In this document: piece by piece, positions 47,286 to 58,281 of the stretch
Numbering within the stretch: the first letter of the stretch is position 1
Layout of the letters: each line of letters begins with the position of its first letter
Assembly (NCBI GenBank): GCA_003254925.1
Contig: QANZ01029243.1
Span: 29,112 to 93,111, forward strand
Reading direction: 5' to 3'
Length of the DNA stretch: 64,000 bases
From: Chamaecrista fasciculata
Lineage: Eukaryota > Streptophyta > Magnoliopsida > Fabales > Fabaceae
Translations under genes and position numbers: made by a program
Notes under the pieces: model-generated
The model's input: the letters and a program-made list of their open reading frames with translations, nothing else
The model's database searches: none
What the model was told of the DNA's origin: nothing

Positions 47286-47688
47286 GGCTAAATTGCACTT
47301 TTGATCCTATAACTTTTACATAGGTCTCAATTTGGTTCCATAACCTTTTTGTTGCAATTTTGGTCTCATAACTTTGACAAAGGTCTAATTTTGGTCTCAA
47401 AATTTTTGTTACAATTTTGGTCTCATAATTCTGAAAACGTCCTGCTGTCGGTCAAAAACTGATTTTCATCCATTTTCTGTCGTTAAAGATGATCTGACAT
47501 TCTGAGTTGAATGATGATATGACAAATATGGGTGAAATGGATTTAATGACAGATAATGGATGGAAATCAGTTTGGGACCAACGGCGAGACGTTTTCAAAA
47601 GTTATGGGACTAAAATTGCAACAAAAAAATTTATGGGACCAAATTGAGACCTTTTCCAAACTTATGGGACTAAAAATGCACTTTAGGC
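47286..47688. mobile_element. Foldback MITE, Mutator-like (403 bp), in the HUA2-like promoter region
   Basis: Termini GGCTAAATTGCACTTTT and AAAAATGCACTTTAGGC pair as inverse complements at 14 of 17 positions. The arms carry repeated TTTTGGTCTCATAAC units. Flanks GAAATTAAA (47277-47285) and GAAGTTAAA (47689-47697) are a 9-bp duplication with one mismatch. Same family as 20412-20852. It ends about 420 bp before the HUA2-like start codon. Confidence 0.75.
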
Positions 47689-47888
47689 GAAGTTAAATAT
47701 ATTGGCATCGTGAGCATACGGCGCATTTTAGACGACTTCACAGAGTAAACAAACCCATGCTCCTTGCCCTCGGCTATTCGCACCCTATTGCTTCTTCCAC
47801 CGCTCCCAGCCAACTCATATCCCTCTGTCTGTAAAACTAAAACCACAAAAACCCTTCAAATCCCCCTCTTCTCTTCTTCTCCCCCAAA

Positions 47889-47897
47889 TTAGGGTTT
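47889..47897 (-). promoter_or_regulatory. Telo-box in the HUA2-like leader/promoter
   Basis: TTAGGGTTT on the plus strand (AAACCCTAA on the minus strand), within a CT-rich stretch about 210 nt upstream of the start codon. It is the same motif class as in the divergent UPF1 gene. Confidence 0.5.
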
Positions 47898-47962
47898 CTC
47901 TGGGCTCAATTACTGTCGCCACTTCTCCTCTTTTCTCGATTCTCTGTGATCTTTGTGCTTCA

Positions 47963-48082
47963 ATGCCTGCCAATTCTCTCTCTAAATCCCACACAGTGCC
48001 GACCCGTTCCTTTCCTGAGCGATTTGGGCATTTCGCTGAGTTCGATTATTCAATTCTCTTCATATCACTTGCTTTCATTTGA
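47963..48082 (+). CDS. Possible upstream ORF (39 codons) in the HUA2-like leader
   Basis: An ATG at 47963 opens a 39-residue frame (MPANSLSKSHTVPTR...) closed by TGA 24 nt before the main start codon. If transcription starts upstream of 47963, as the CT-rich sequence before it suggests, ribosomes would meet this frame first. No conserved peptide is recognised, so any effect would be through the act of translating it. Confidence 0.3.
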   Translation: MPANSLSKSHTVPTRSFPERFGHFAEFDYSILFISLAFI

Positions 48083-48106
48083 CTATAGCGGCTGCCCGGT
48101 CCTCTT

Positions 48107-51100
48107 ATGGCGCCTACTCGTAAAAAGGGTGCCAACAAAGTAGCATCGACTGCCGCCGCTCGCCGGCAGTGGAAGGTCGGCGATCTGGTGCTAGCCAAAG
48201 TTAAAGGGTTCCCTGCTTGGCCTGCCACGGTAGGTGCTACTTGTCAACTGTACAGTAATATAGTACACTTTTCGATTGATTGTGCTATGTCGATTCTTTT
48301 TTTTTTTTTTTTTTTGNTTTTTTTTTTTTTTTTGTTGGGCGGCGGTGAGGGTTGGCGGTGTTAGACTTTTGCACTGCATGTTGCTTCCTTTTGTGCAGAC
48401 TTGAGTATTGTCAGGCTTCTCCTGGTTGATCTTAACTTCAAAGTTCTTGACTTTTCTTTCAGTACGGTTTTTGATTATCTGATACTGATTCTTGATGGTG
48501 TAGCTTAAAGAGAAAAATGTCCGACTTCTTTACCTATATGTATTTGGATAGTACCTGTTTGCTGTCTGAGCCAATTGACTATTTGACGCATCAATCAAAC
48601 GGGGCCTAGGGGTTAGCAGATTTTATCTATTGTTTGTAAATTATTGGATGGAGAAGGTGGAGATTGTCCAGAACTAACTGGAGCTGTGACTTGCCCATCT
48701 TCTCCCTCTTTAGATGCAGAAAAAAATTCGTAGTTAGGTGAAAGAAGATTGGATGTATTCGCCTCGCCAGTATTTCATTTTTTTTTTTACCTTGGTTGTA
48801 GAGATTTTATTTTGCTAATCAAGCCCTTTGTTGTTGGCAGATAAGTGAGCCGGAGAGGTGGGGCTACTCATCTTCTGATTGGAAGAAAGTATTTGTGTGC
48901 TTCTTTGGAACCCAACAGATGTAAGTGTGATAGCCATCTTATCAAATATGCATTATTTTCCCAATATCATGTGTTTGTACAACTGCAGGTATTAAATATG
49001 CGTGTTCAAATTTCATAATTAATGTCACACCAAGGTTTGTTTATAACGCATGTATAATGTCATTCCTATTTGCTTTCTTTATCATTATTGTTTTTATAAA
49101 ACAGCTAATCAAGTATGGATATTGTGGTGAAAACTATTGGTTATTGATAGTCATAGACAAGTTATGAGGAAGATTCTCTTCCTTTCAGTGGGCCTATCCT
49201 TTAGATAGTAAAGAATTTGAGTTTACGGGTATAGAGTTATAGACTTGTCTAGAAGATTTCATGTCATGGTAAATTTTCTCTGTACTTCATCTTAAAAATA
49301 GCAGTTATCATGGTTCATGATCAATGCTTGCATGATATTTTACTTCGTAGGCATACTTCTGGTTCTGAGAATCGCTCACTCATTAGGTTCTGTTTTTGTA
49401 CATATATATGTGGGAGAGAGAAAAAAAATGAAGGTTAAGGATTCTATTGATGTTGCACTTGGATTTAAGGGGTTTTATTTTGGATTCAGTTACGAATTAC
49501 TGGACATAGACGGACATGGTTGAGATGCTTTTGTACACATTACTTGGTCAAGTTTCAAATATGAGCAGGGGTCCTCTGAGCTGTCTATACTTTTAAATTT
49601 AGGTTAGGTGATCTTGAATATAATCTGTATTTTATTTTTTTCATTGTGAAACATAGTTGGATGTGATTAAATTTGATTTGGCTGAGTCTGACCGATTGAA
49701 TCATGTTTAAAAAAAGAAGTGGTTTGTACCAACATGGAGAAATGAAGGATTATATTATGAGGAATTAAGGCGTGAAATTCCACATCTACATTGGTAATTG
49801 GATTGATTTATAGCCAAATGACCAGGTCATCATGTAAGGCACAACTTATCAGTTATCAGTTACGCAATATGGAATGTTTAGTCAATTTGAGTTCTAGCAA
49901 TTAACAAATCATGAAATTGTTATTGAAATTCTTGCACTTTCTTATTCTCCCATAACAAAACCTGACTTTTTGCTCCACTTGAAAGCTGTTATAATATTGA
50001 TTTTTTTTTTAAACTATTATTTTATTCAGAGCTTTCTGCAATCCTGCTGATGTTGAAGCATTTACTGAGGAGAAGAAACAATCTCTTCTTAAACGTCAGG
50101 GAAGGGGTGCTGATTTTGTTCATGCAGTACGGGAAATTATTGATAGTTATGAAAATTTAAAGAAAGAGAGTCAAATTGACAAAACTAACTCTAGTGGTGA
50201 AGTTACTGGTGCAAATTTATCAAATACAGCTGATTTATCTGCTGACTTAGGATTAAAGGATGGAACAGAAGCTCCTGATTTGACATGTAATTCACGGATG
50301 AAATCTTCAATTTCTGTCATGGATAGACATGAGCCAATTAGTGCAGCTGAAGATGCTTCGACTGCTTCAGCTGCTGCACTGAGGGATGAATCTTGTGATG
50401 AAGAGGCTTCATTGGAGGAGCCCACTGATAATGCAGTTGCTATTGAAAAATCACCTTTTACAGTTACTTACGCTTCTCGGAGAAGATCTGCAGACTCGTG
50501 CCCTCATAGCTACGTCACACAGAGAATTTTACCAGCTCAGAGGTTGAGAAACTCTACACGGGTAAAAAATCCTGAGATGCCTTGTAATGATAGTGCAAAG
50601 AGTGCTGGAAACATATTGGCTTCTGCAGTTCAGGGTGTGTCTGTAAGAAGGAGAAAGCTTATCAGGAAATCATCAGTTCCTTCTGGCTGCGATGATGTTG
50701 ATTTATCTGGTCTTGCTTCAAATGGTAGCATGGAAGACAATGATTCTGAAATTTTCACCATCGAATCTGATACCTTAAGCCTGAATGAAGGTGGTACCAT
50801 AGATTCCAATGCAAAGCTTGACCATTCTGAGACTATTGAGTGCTTTGCCAGAGAGGTTGACTTGAATGATGGGCTTGATCATGAAATAAAAGCTGTTGTT
50901 AGTAAGAAGAGAAGAAAACCAAGTCGGAAGCGGTACACTAGTGATGCTGCTAAGCTAACCGCCACACCTGATGAGGAGGCCTGTCTGATGAATACTAGTC
51001 AAAGTTCACAGTATATGTGTGGAAATTTGAAAGAGAGATGCTTTGAGCAAGAAGGAGATGAACACTTGCCCTTATTGAAACGAGCCAGAGTCAGAATGGG

Positions 51101-54100
51101 CAAATCATTATCCACTGAGACAGAGCTCAATGGCATCTTACAACCTGAGGAAAACAGGTCAAATGAAGATATCAGCCACTCACAGCAGCAGGTGATCACG
51201 TCATCAAAAAGTGTGAATGGTAGTCCTGCTGATGGAGATTCGGTTGAGTTGAATGGAGATTTAGATAATGTTTCTCCTTCAAAAAATTTAGCTCCATGTT
51301 CTGAAAGTGGGTCGCAGACTAGTAAGAAAGATCAAACACTTGGCTTAACTTTGGATGTTGAAGCAGCTTTACCTCCATCCAAACGCCTCCATCGTGCTTT
51401 GGAAGCGATGTCAGCTAATGTTGCTGAAGAAGGGCAAGCACAGACCGAAGCATCATCTGCCATAGTGACATCAAGTGGTAGTGGTAGCTGCTGTATATCT
51501 TCTACTATGGGATGTGCTTGTATGCGCCATAATAGTCAAGGAGGAAATGGTTTAGATTTGCTAGGGGTGGATAGTTGTGGAAATGATTTGTCTCATGTCA
51601 ATTTGTCTAGTTCCACAACCTCTACAAATCCAATGATTTTTAAAGAGAATAAATCATCTCTAGGTTCTAGAGACCAAGTTGGTGGAGATCTTGGTGATTC
51701 TATGGTTTGCCAGACTGCTGGAACTGATTTTCAAACTAACTTATGTTCAATATCACTTCCTAATCATCATGCTAAATGTTGTGAAGTTGAAAACAGACAA
51801 GATTCTCCAGATCTGTCATTGCTAACAAATGATGAAGACAGTACTCAAACAGTCAACCATTTGAACAAAGCATCTGATACATCAGAACATACTAGGATGA
51901 GTGTTGATATTGTCTCCAATGCTAATGGAAGCGTTAAACACTCGGCTCAAAATAGTACTGATGTGCCTCTGACTGAGGATTCTGTATGTGAGAAAACTGA
52001 GTGCTTGAAGCCAGTTAGTGACAGCAGCAAAGTAAACGACAAGTAAGCCTACTTCTGCTTTCTGATGTTTATAGCTTGCTAACCCCCCTTCCCACTTACA
52101 AAATCCTCAGGGTAGACAAACTTAAATTGTGTCATAAACCACCAATACTTCCTGCTTTTTCCTTTACTACAGATTAAAATTGCTTCACTAGATTTTTTTT
52201 TTTGGGGGGGGGGGGGTTGGGGTTGCCGATATTGCCTGGAGAGGAGATTATGTTCAGAGAAAAGCATACTGAAAAAAATAGTTAAATAGAATTTTACAGG
52301 GTGAACTTGTTTAGGGTAAAATAGTGCTTTTAGTAATAATTGATTGAAAGGGAGTGGTCTTCAGATACTCGAGTGAAAGTAATCCATAATCCATATGCTG
52401 ATTAATTTCATTTTAAGAAAACTCGTGATTTTTTTTCCTTCTGTTTCAGTTGTGTAGTTGTGAAAGAGGACAAATGTATTGGCTCTGGGGAGGATATGAA
52501 TTCTGCTTCGTTTTCTGATGATTGTCTGGGTGAAAAGGATAATTTGGGCTTCCGGTTAAGTCCATCTTTGACTGATGGGGGAGATTGCCTTCCTCAAGGT
52601 TCGCCACCAAATATGTCAGTTTGCAATGTTTCTACGTCAGACAGTAGTAATGTCCTTCAAAATAATGGCAGCTGCAGTCCTGATGTGCATTTACACCAGA
52701 AGCACTCTTTGTCTGTTCCTGTTGTCGATGAACAGAAAGATAGGTCAGCTGCAACTCCAAAGTCAAGATCCATGGGCAAGTCCAGTGAAGCAGGACATGC
52801 TGCTTTGGTGTATTTTGAAGCAATGCTTGGGACATTAACAAGAACAAAGGAAAGTATTGGTCGAGCAACACGCATAGCCATGGACTGTGCCAAGTTTGGC
52901 GTTGCAGCTAAGGTATTATGATGGTGCTTTTATATCTTCCCTCTTTGGACACTTTCATGGTTAAGTTTTAAATAATTCTAAGTTTGGACTTTTATTTTCC
53001 GCTTTCTTAATTTTTGCGCAATGTAAATTGTTTTATAATCTTTGGGCCCATTTCTACATTAATTTTCACCAAACCGAACAGTGTGCTCATGGAACATGAA
53101 GTCATCATCTGTGTGCATAATTTATTAATTTCCAATAATCCCAGTCAAAAGACGGGAAATTTGTAAGAACCTGGAGTGTGGAACAAGTCTGAATTCTAAT
53201 GTGCTCTTATTCCTTAAGATGATTTTCCCTTTTCTCTTTATTATAAAACTATAAAATATAAGCAGTTGTTTAGGATGGTAGAGAAGGGTTTTAAGCTGTG
53301 TTTGTGCTATGATGATTTAGATTTAGGAAAATTTGATTTGTTCCTAAGGTTTAACCTTATTATGTGTTGATATAATTGGAACTTCCTCTGGGAAGGAGCT
53401 GGTTGATACATGGAATATTTGGGTTTCCAAGAATGATGGATTTAGAGATCAGGCATTGATGTACATAGATTTTTGGGATTGCATGGTGCTTGGCAGGGAA
53501 TCCTTAGAATGCTTTGTTTAGTTGTCTTTTAGATTTTCCACTTCATTGTTCCCCATATTTAATTAAATTAGGAATCTGTGTGGGAAAGAGGAAGAGGATT
53601 TATCAAGTTTAAAATTAATATTTACCCTGACAACTACATTATTGCTTGTAAAATCAATTTTTATGGAAATTAAGATTGATGATGTGATATAGTCGGAGAC
53701 ATTGTAGAAGCATTTTTTTCTTGGTTAATTTTGTTGTTCTATGTAGAAAAATTATCTACGATGCAGGTATAGCATTTGATGTTCTCAAAGTGGGGAAAAA
53801 CAATGCACTACATGATGTGTGAATTAAGTTGAAATTTTTTTATTGCCACTTTCTGATAGAGCTTGGTTTAATTTGTTTGTTTGAGTATCACAAAGAATTG
53901 GCTCAATTGCACAGGTATGAATTGCTATGAGTGTTATTGATTTTGAAGGAAGTTAAAATTATTCTGACCATGATGTGATGATTTCCTTTGCAAAAATCGT
54001 TGCTTGCATAGAGAAGCATGTGTTTTGTCTTTCTTTTGTGATGATTTCAATTATTTATTTATTTTTACATTTTTGTTGGGGGTGCACAAATCCAGGTGGT

Positions 54101-56199
54101 GGAAATTCTTGTGCACAGCCTGGAAACAGAGTCAAGCTTGCATCGAAGGGTGGATTTGTTTTTTCTTGTTGACTCTATTTTAAAAGGTAAATGACACTCA
54201 CTCATTGCGTCTTGAATCTCACTGATACAATAAAAAGAGAAGGGTGTCAGAGTCAGACAGATGAAGGTAAATAAATTATTATAATATATGAACATGGTAT
54301 CTGTTGATGTTTAAATTGTCCTAATTTTCAGGTGCTGTTGGTGGAGTATATCCATCTGCTATCCAAGCAATGCTGCCCCGCCTTTTGTCTGCTGCTGTTC
54401 CTCCTGGAAGTACTGCTCAAGAAAATCGAAGACAATGTCTTAAGGCATGTTAATGTTGTTTTCAATACTATGCAGTTTAGAAGTCTAAGCTGTTTTGTGT
54501 CAGTATTCTTGTTAACATCTCTCAATCTATTCAGGTTCTAAGACTATGGTTAGAGAGAAAAAGTCTACCAGAATCCATTATCCTTCATCATATCCGGGAA
54601 CTGGACTTCTATAGTGGTTCAGCTTCACGACGCACATCCAGAACAGAGAGGGCTTTACATGATCCTGTTAGAGAAATGGAGGGTATGCTTGTGGACGAAT
54701 ATGGAAGGTTTGAATTTGTGTGTAATGTTTGACTTCATTATTCTCATTTACTTCAGGGAGTGTTTTTATTCAAGCTATATTATGATCTTGCAGTAACTCA
54801 AGTTTTCAGTTGCCTGGATTTTGCATGCCACAAATGCGTAAAGATGAGGAGAATGAAGGCAGTGATTCTGATGGAGAAAATTTTGAGACTGTCACACCCG
54901 AGCATGATTCTGACATGCACGATGTAAAAGCAGTGACTCCTGCAGTTGAAAAGCATAGGCATATCTTGGAGGATGTTGATGGTGAGCTTGAGATGGAGGA
55001 TGTAGCTCCCTCTGGGAATGTAGAAATGAATTTGTTTTGTAATGTTGATGGAGGTATTGCTACTCAGGCTTCACACAATCAGCCTGATAAGAGTCTTCCT
55101 CCATCCTTTGGTCCTCCTTTACCTCAGAATGTGCCAATGTCTTCCCCACCACCTCCTCCTCCTCCACCACCACCACAACCACCATTGCACCTCATGTCAA
55201 CTGGCTCTGATTCTTATGGCATTCCTGTTGATTCAAAACTTTATACGAATGCAAAGGTACAGCCTTCAAATTTTTGCCTGTTTTCTTGACATCTTTATGT
55301 TATAAGTGTCAGCTCATGGCTTACTCTTTACTTTCTACATGGAATCATATTTGCAGTCACTGCAAGACAATTCCTTCCACTCTGTGGCCCCACCCTTGGC
55401 GGCACCAAGGAGTAGTTATCCTATCAGTGAGGCAGCACACCGTCAAGTCCCGGATTGTAGAGACAGGCGGATGCATGTACCTGATTCTTCTTGTTCTTTT
55501 AGCAGTTTCCCTTTGCCGCCACCAGACAATTTTCAGCATTCTGGTTTTACCAATAGAGGTTACCCATTAAGGCCACCTCACCATGTGCCATCCAATCAGT
55601 TCTCTTTTGTTTGTGGGGAACAACATTTGAAGCCCCGAAGGGAGGTTCCACCCCCATTGTTCTCCAATAGGCACCACAATGTGCAGAACATGGAGAGAGA
55701 GAGCTTCTATAATAATCATGAGAGATTAAAACCATCTTCTTACGACTATCAAGAGAGATGGAGAGGCTCAACACCTTATACTGGTACAGGTGATAATTGA
55801 TAATGGATGATATTGTTTTTTTTTTTGGAAATGTTATAGCTTGCTCCTTTTTTTTTTTAATATATTATAATTGTCTTGGGAATTCTGCCCTTAGGTCATC
55901 GGTATCAGGGAAAAGGTGTTCCTGACCCATATGGTTGTCATCCATGCGAATCAACTAGATTACCAGGCCATGGGTGGAGATTTCCTCCACGATCGATGAA
56001 CCACAGGAACTCTATGCCTTTTAAACCACCTTTTGAAGATGGAATATCAGTATCGAGCAGAGGTGAATTCCATCTCTACAAGGAATTTTATTTTTATTTG
56101 CATATATGATTATTACCTTTGATTTGATCGATGGTTTCTTTCCTCTAACCTTTTCCATATAATTGTTTTTCAGGGCCAAGCTTTTTCCAGCCAAGGTGA
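48107..56199 (+). CDS. HUA2-like: HUA2-like (HULK) PWWP and CID domain protein
   Basis: Nuclear protein of the ENHANCER OF AG-4 family, which in Arabidopsis affects flowering time and AGAMOUS and FLC transcript processing. Exons: 48107-48229, 48841-48920, 50030-52042, 52450-52912, 54096-54186, 54332-54444, 54535-54707, 54794-55256, 55357-55789, 55895-56062, 56174-56199. The 4,146 nt give 1,381 residues; I recall 1,392 for Arabidopsis HUA2. PWWP domain at ~22-100 (VGDLVLAKVKGFPAWPA), which reads methylated chromatin in other proteins. Low-complexity, Ser/Asp-rich middle with basic clusters (KKRRKPSRKR). RNA polymerase II CTD-interacting (CID/RPR) domain at ~860-1000. A run of ten prolines, then a Pro/Arg/His-rich tail ending FFQPR. 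One intron (after 54444) has a GC donor. The exon 9 end could also be 55783. Intron 1 contains a poly-T run with one N; introns 2 and 4 (1.1-1.2 kb) hold nothing recognised. Confidence 0.95.
54445..54534 (+). other. GC-AG intron of the HUA2-like gene
   Basis: The conserved reading ...RRQCLK then VLRLWLERK requires exon ends at 54444 and 54535. The intron therefore begins AAG|GCATGT and ends TATTCAG. The nearest GT (four bases on) would shift the frame. GC-AG introns are a known minority class spliced by the major spliceosome, and the exon side (AAG) matches their strong consensus. Confidence 0.75.
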
Positions 56200-57577
56200 A
56201 AGAAAACCGAGGATTGGTATGCATGACTGCATGAGCCTATTTGCTGGTCTGTGTTATTTTTTACAAATATGTTTTTTAAAAAAATAAAAAAACTTGTATT
56301 TTTCTCCTGGAATGTTAGATATGTCTTTTTGGCCTGTGCTCTCGTGGGTCACAAGAGTTGGTTTTGGGTCCGTCTTTCTGTACATTCAAGAACCTTTGTG
56401 GGCTCAGTTGAATCTGCATAGAAGTCGTAATGATCTGCTAGATTTGTATATATACATATATATGTGTATTTCAGCCTCTTCTGCAGAATGCAGGGCAGGA
56501 AGGTCCATTGTAGAACAGGCAAGCTGTAACTTAGGATGTCAAGTATAACTTTTACCCCTATTTCAAAATTTTCAATCTTACAATTTATTTATGGACGCCC
56601 GTACAATAATTAGATGTAAAAATTTTGTGGGGCTGATTCTTGAAGTTGTAGTAACTTTTACTTTTCACAAGTTAATTAGTATATCAAATGACATGGTGTG
56701 AATGGTACCCGAGATTGGCATGGTCACACTTGGTGGTGGCCAACTTCCATACACTTTTATGTTGCAATTTATTAAGGTTGTTTGACAACTAATCCGCCTA
56801 GTGTTGAAGATCATGATTCATGAGGCCTTCATGATCAACGACAGTGGACAACGTGCAACGCCACCTGTATGTGAGCCTTGTCTTTTCTTTTCTTTTCTTC
56901 ATTAATTATGTGCTCATGACCGGGTCCCCCAACAAGGAAAAAATCTGCTTTCCTTTGTTATTTATATGACCTTACTTCTAGTGTTTCAAATTCCTACCCA
57001 ATGCAGTGACTCAACTTATTTTATTTTGCGGTCCCAAGCGTCTGAAACGCTTTACATTTAAATTCCAGGTCACAGTGACGAAGCTCAGAAACCTAACCCT
57101 AACCAGTTTTTGTTTTGAATTACGGGTCTAGGAAGGAATAAATATCAAGAACCTCAATGTTATTATTTGTGTTTGTTTTATCTCAGTAATCAAGTTAAGT
57201 ATTGCACCCGTGAAACCTTGAGCTGAGTGACTTAATGTTCTCTTCAAATTATTAAAAATATAAAATTATAAAAAAATATAAATTACTTTTATTATATTTA
57301 CAAATAATGAAAAGTTTTAATAAACAGATTCAATTTTTTATTGTTTTACCTTTTTAGTACAATATTATTAAAAGTGATAAAAAAAATTTTGTCTGTGGGA
57401 AGTTATTTATTTTTTCTTTCTTATCATTTTATATAATAATATAATTTGAGAAATCAACTAAAAAATTCTACAATTATATATACTAATAATGTAGATGCTT
57501 CTTAATTTATTACATGGTAGAATAAATACTCTTTTAAAGGTCAAAATATTCTATATTTACCAACAAAAATATAATTA

Positions 57578-57825
57578 CTCCCTTCAAGTTCTTTTGTTTC
57601 AAAATATTTGATGTTTTACAAATTTAAGAGAACATTAATTATTTTTTTACAATTCTATCTCTACTATATATAGTTGAGTCATAAATAAATAAACATTTCT
57701 CAAGTAATTTAATAGGGATAGTTTGGTCTTTTTATCTTATTTTTCTCTTCATTTTAGGTGAATTAATCATTTCTTTAATATGTGTGCATTTACCTTAAAC
57801 ATCAGATATATAGAACCGGAGGAAA
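57578..57825. mobile_element. Stowaway (Tc1/mariner) MITE, 248 bp
   Basis: The left end CTCCCTTCAAGTTCTTTTG and right end ATATAGAACCGGAGGAAA are imperfect inverse complements matching the CTCCCTCCGT-type Stowaway terminus. TTTGATGTTT near the left and AAACATCAGA near the right pair as well. TA dinucleotides flank both sides (57576-57577, 57826-57827), the expected target duplication. Non-coding. Confidence 0.7.
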
Positions 57826-58180
57826 TAGTTCGGAAGAAATGATTCTTTTATTACAATAGTAAGAAACAATAATTATAAATCCTTGTAGTAATTGTTTTAT
57901 TCTGTTATCTAATTATTTAATAATCAACTTTTTATTTAAGAAAAAAGAAAAAGAAAAGGAAAACCTGTCCCGAGTCACGCGACTTTCACAGCTGAGTGGC
58001 TAGGCAAATCTGTTTGTTGCTAAACAGAAAGAGAGTCGTGCGAACCACGTTGATCATTCCAGATTGTCATCCAAGCAGTAAATAATTGAATTGTATGAAG
58101 TGCTTGCCCTCTTAATTTATGAATGAATAAAATAATAAAATAATGGTTGTTGTAGATGTTAACAGAAAATATAAAATGGG

Positions 58181-58190
58181 ACTATAAAAG
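58181..58190 (+). promoter_or_regulatory. Probable TATA box of the glutathione peroxidase gene
   Basis: ACTATAAAAG lies about 95 nt upstream of the start codon, which would place transcription start near 58215 and give a leader of roughly 65 nt. The motif matches the plant TATA consensus, and no ATG lies between it and 58282. Confidence 0.45.
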
Positions 58191-58281
58191 TTGGAAAGTA
58201 TCGACTACCTAAAAAAAGTAGAAGAGCGTCGACGATAAGGGACAAAGGGGTTTTACGAAGCAGAACATCTGAAGCGACAGG

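Larger units (their letters stand above)
44366..48106. other. Divergent spacer, UPF1 to HUA2-like
   Basis: The two genes point away from each other across 3.7 kb. No gene was recognised between them. Near UPF1 there is a 92-bp palindrome. Three inverted-repeat elements follow (about 44927-45295, 46133-47077, 47286-47688), then a CT-rich leader before the HUA2-like start codon. Proximal promoters must lie within about 300 bp of each start, because elements occupy much of the middle. Confidence 0.7.
56200..58281. other. Intergenic region, HUA2-like to glutathione peroxidase
   Basis: The HUA2-like 3' UTR probably ends by about 56600. The rest is AT-rich and without a recognised gene. It contains one Stowaway MITE. 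The last 100 bp hold the peroxidase promoter and leader. Confidence 0.7.

Noticed and set aside
50280-52046. Long open frame as an independent intronless gene
   Set aside because: It is the large internal exon of the HUA2-like gene: it is open upstream to a splice acceptor at 50029 and runs into a donor at 52043; its apparent stop lies in the intron.
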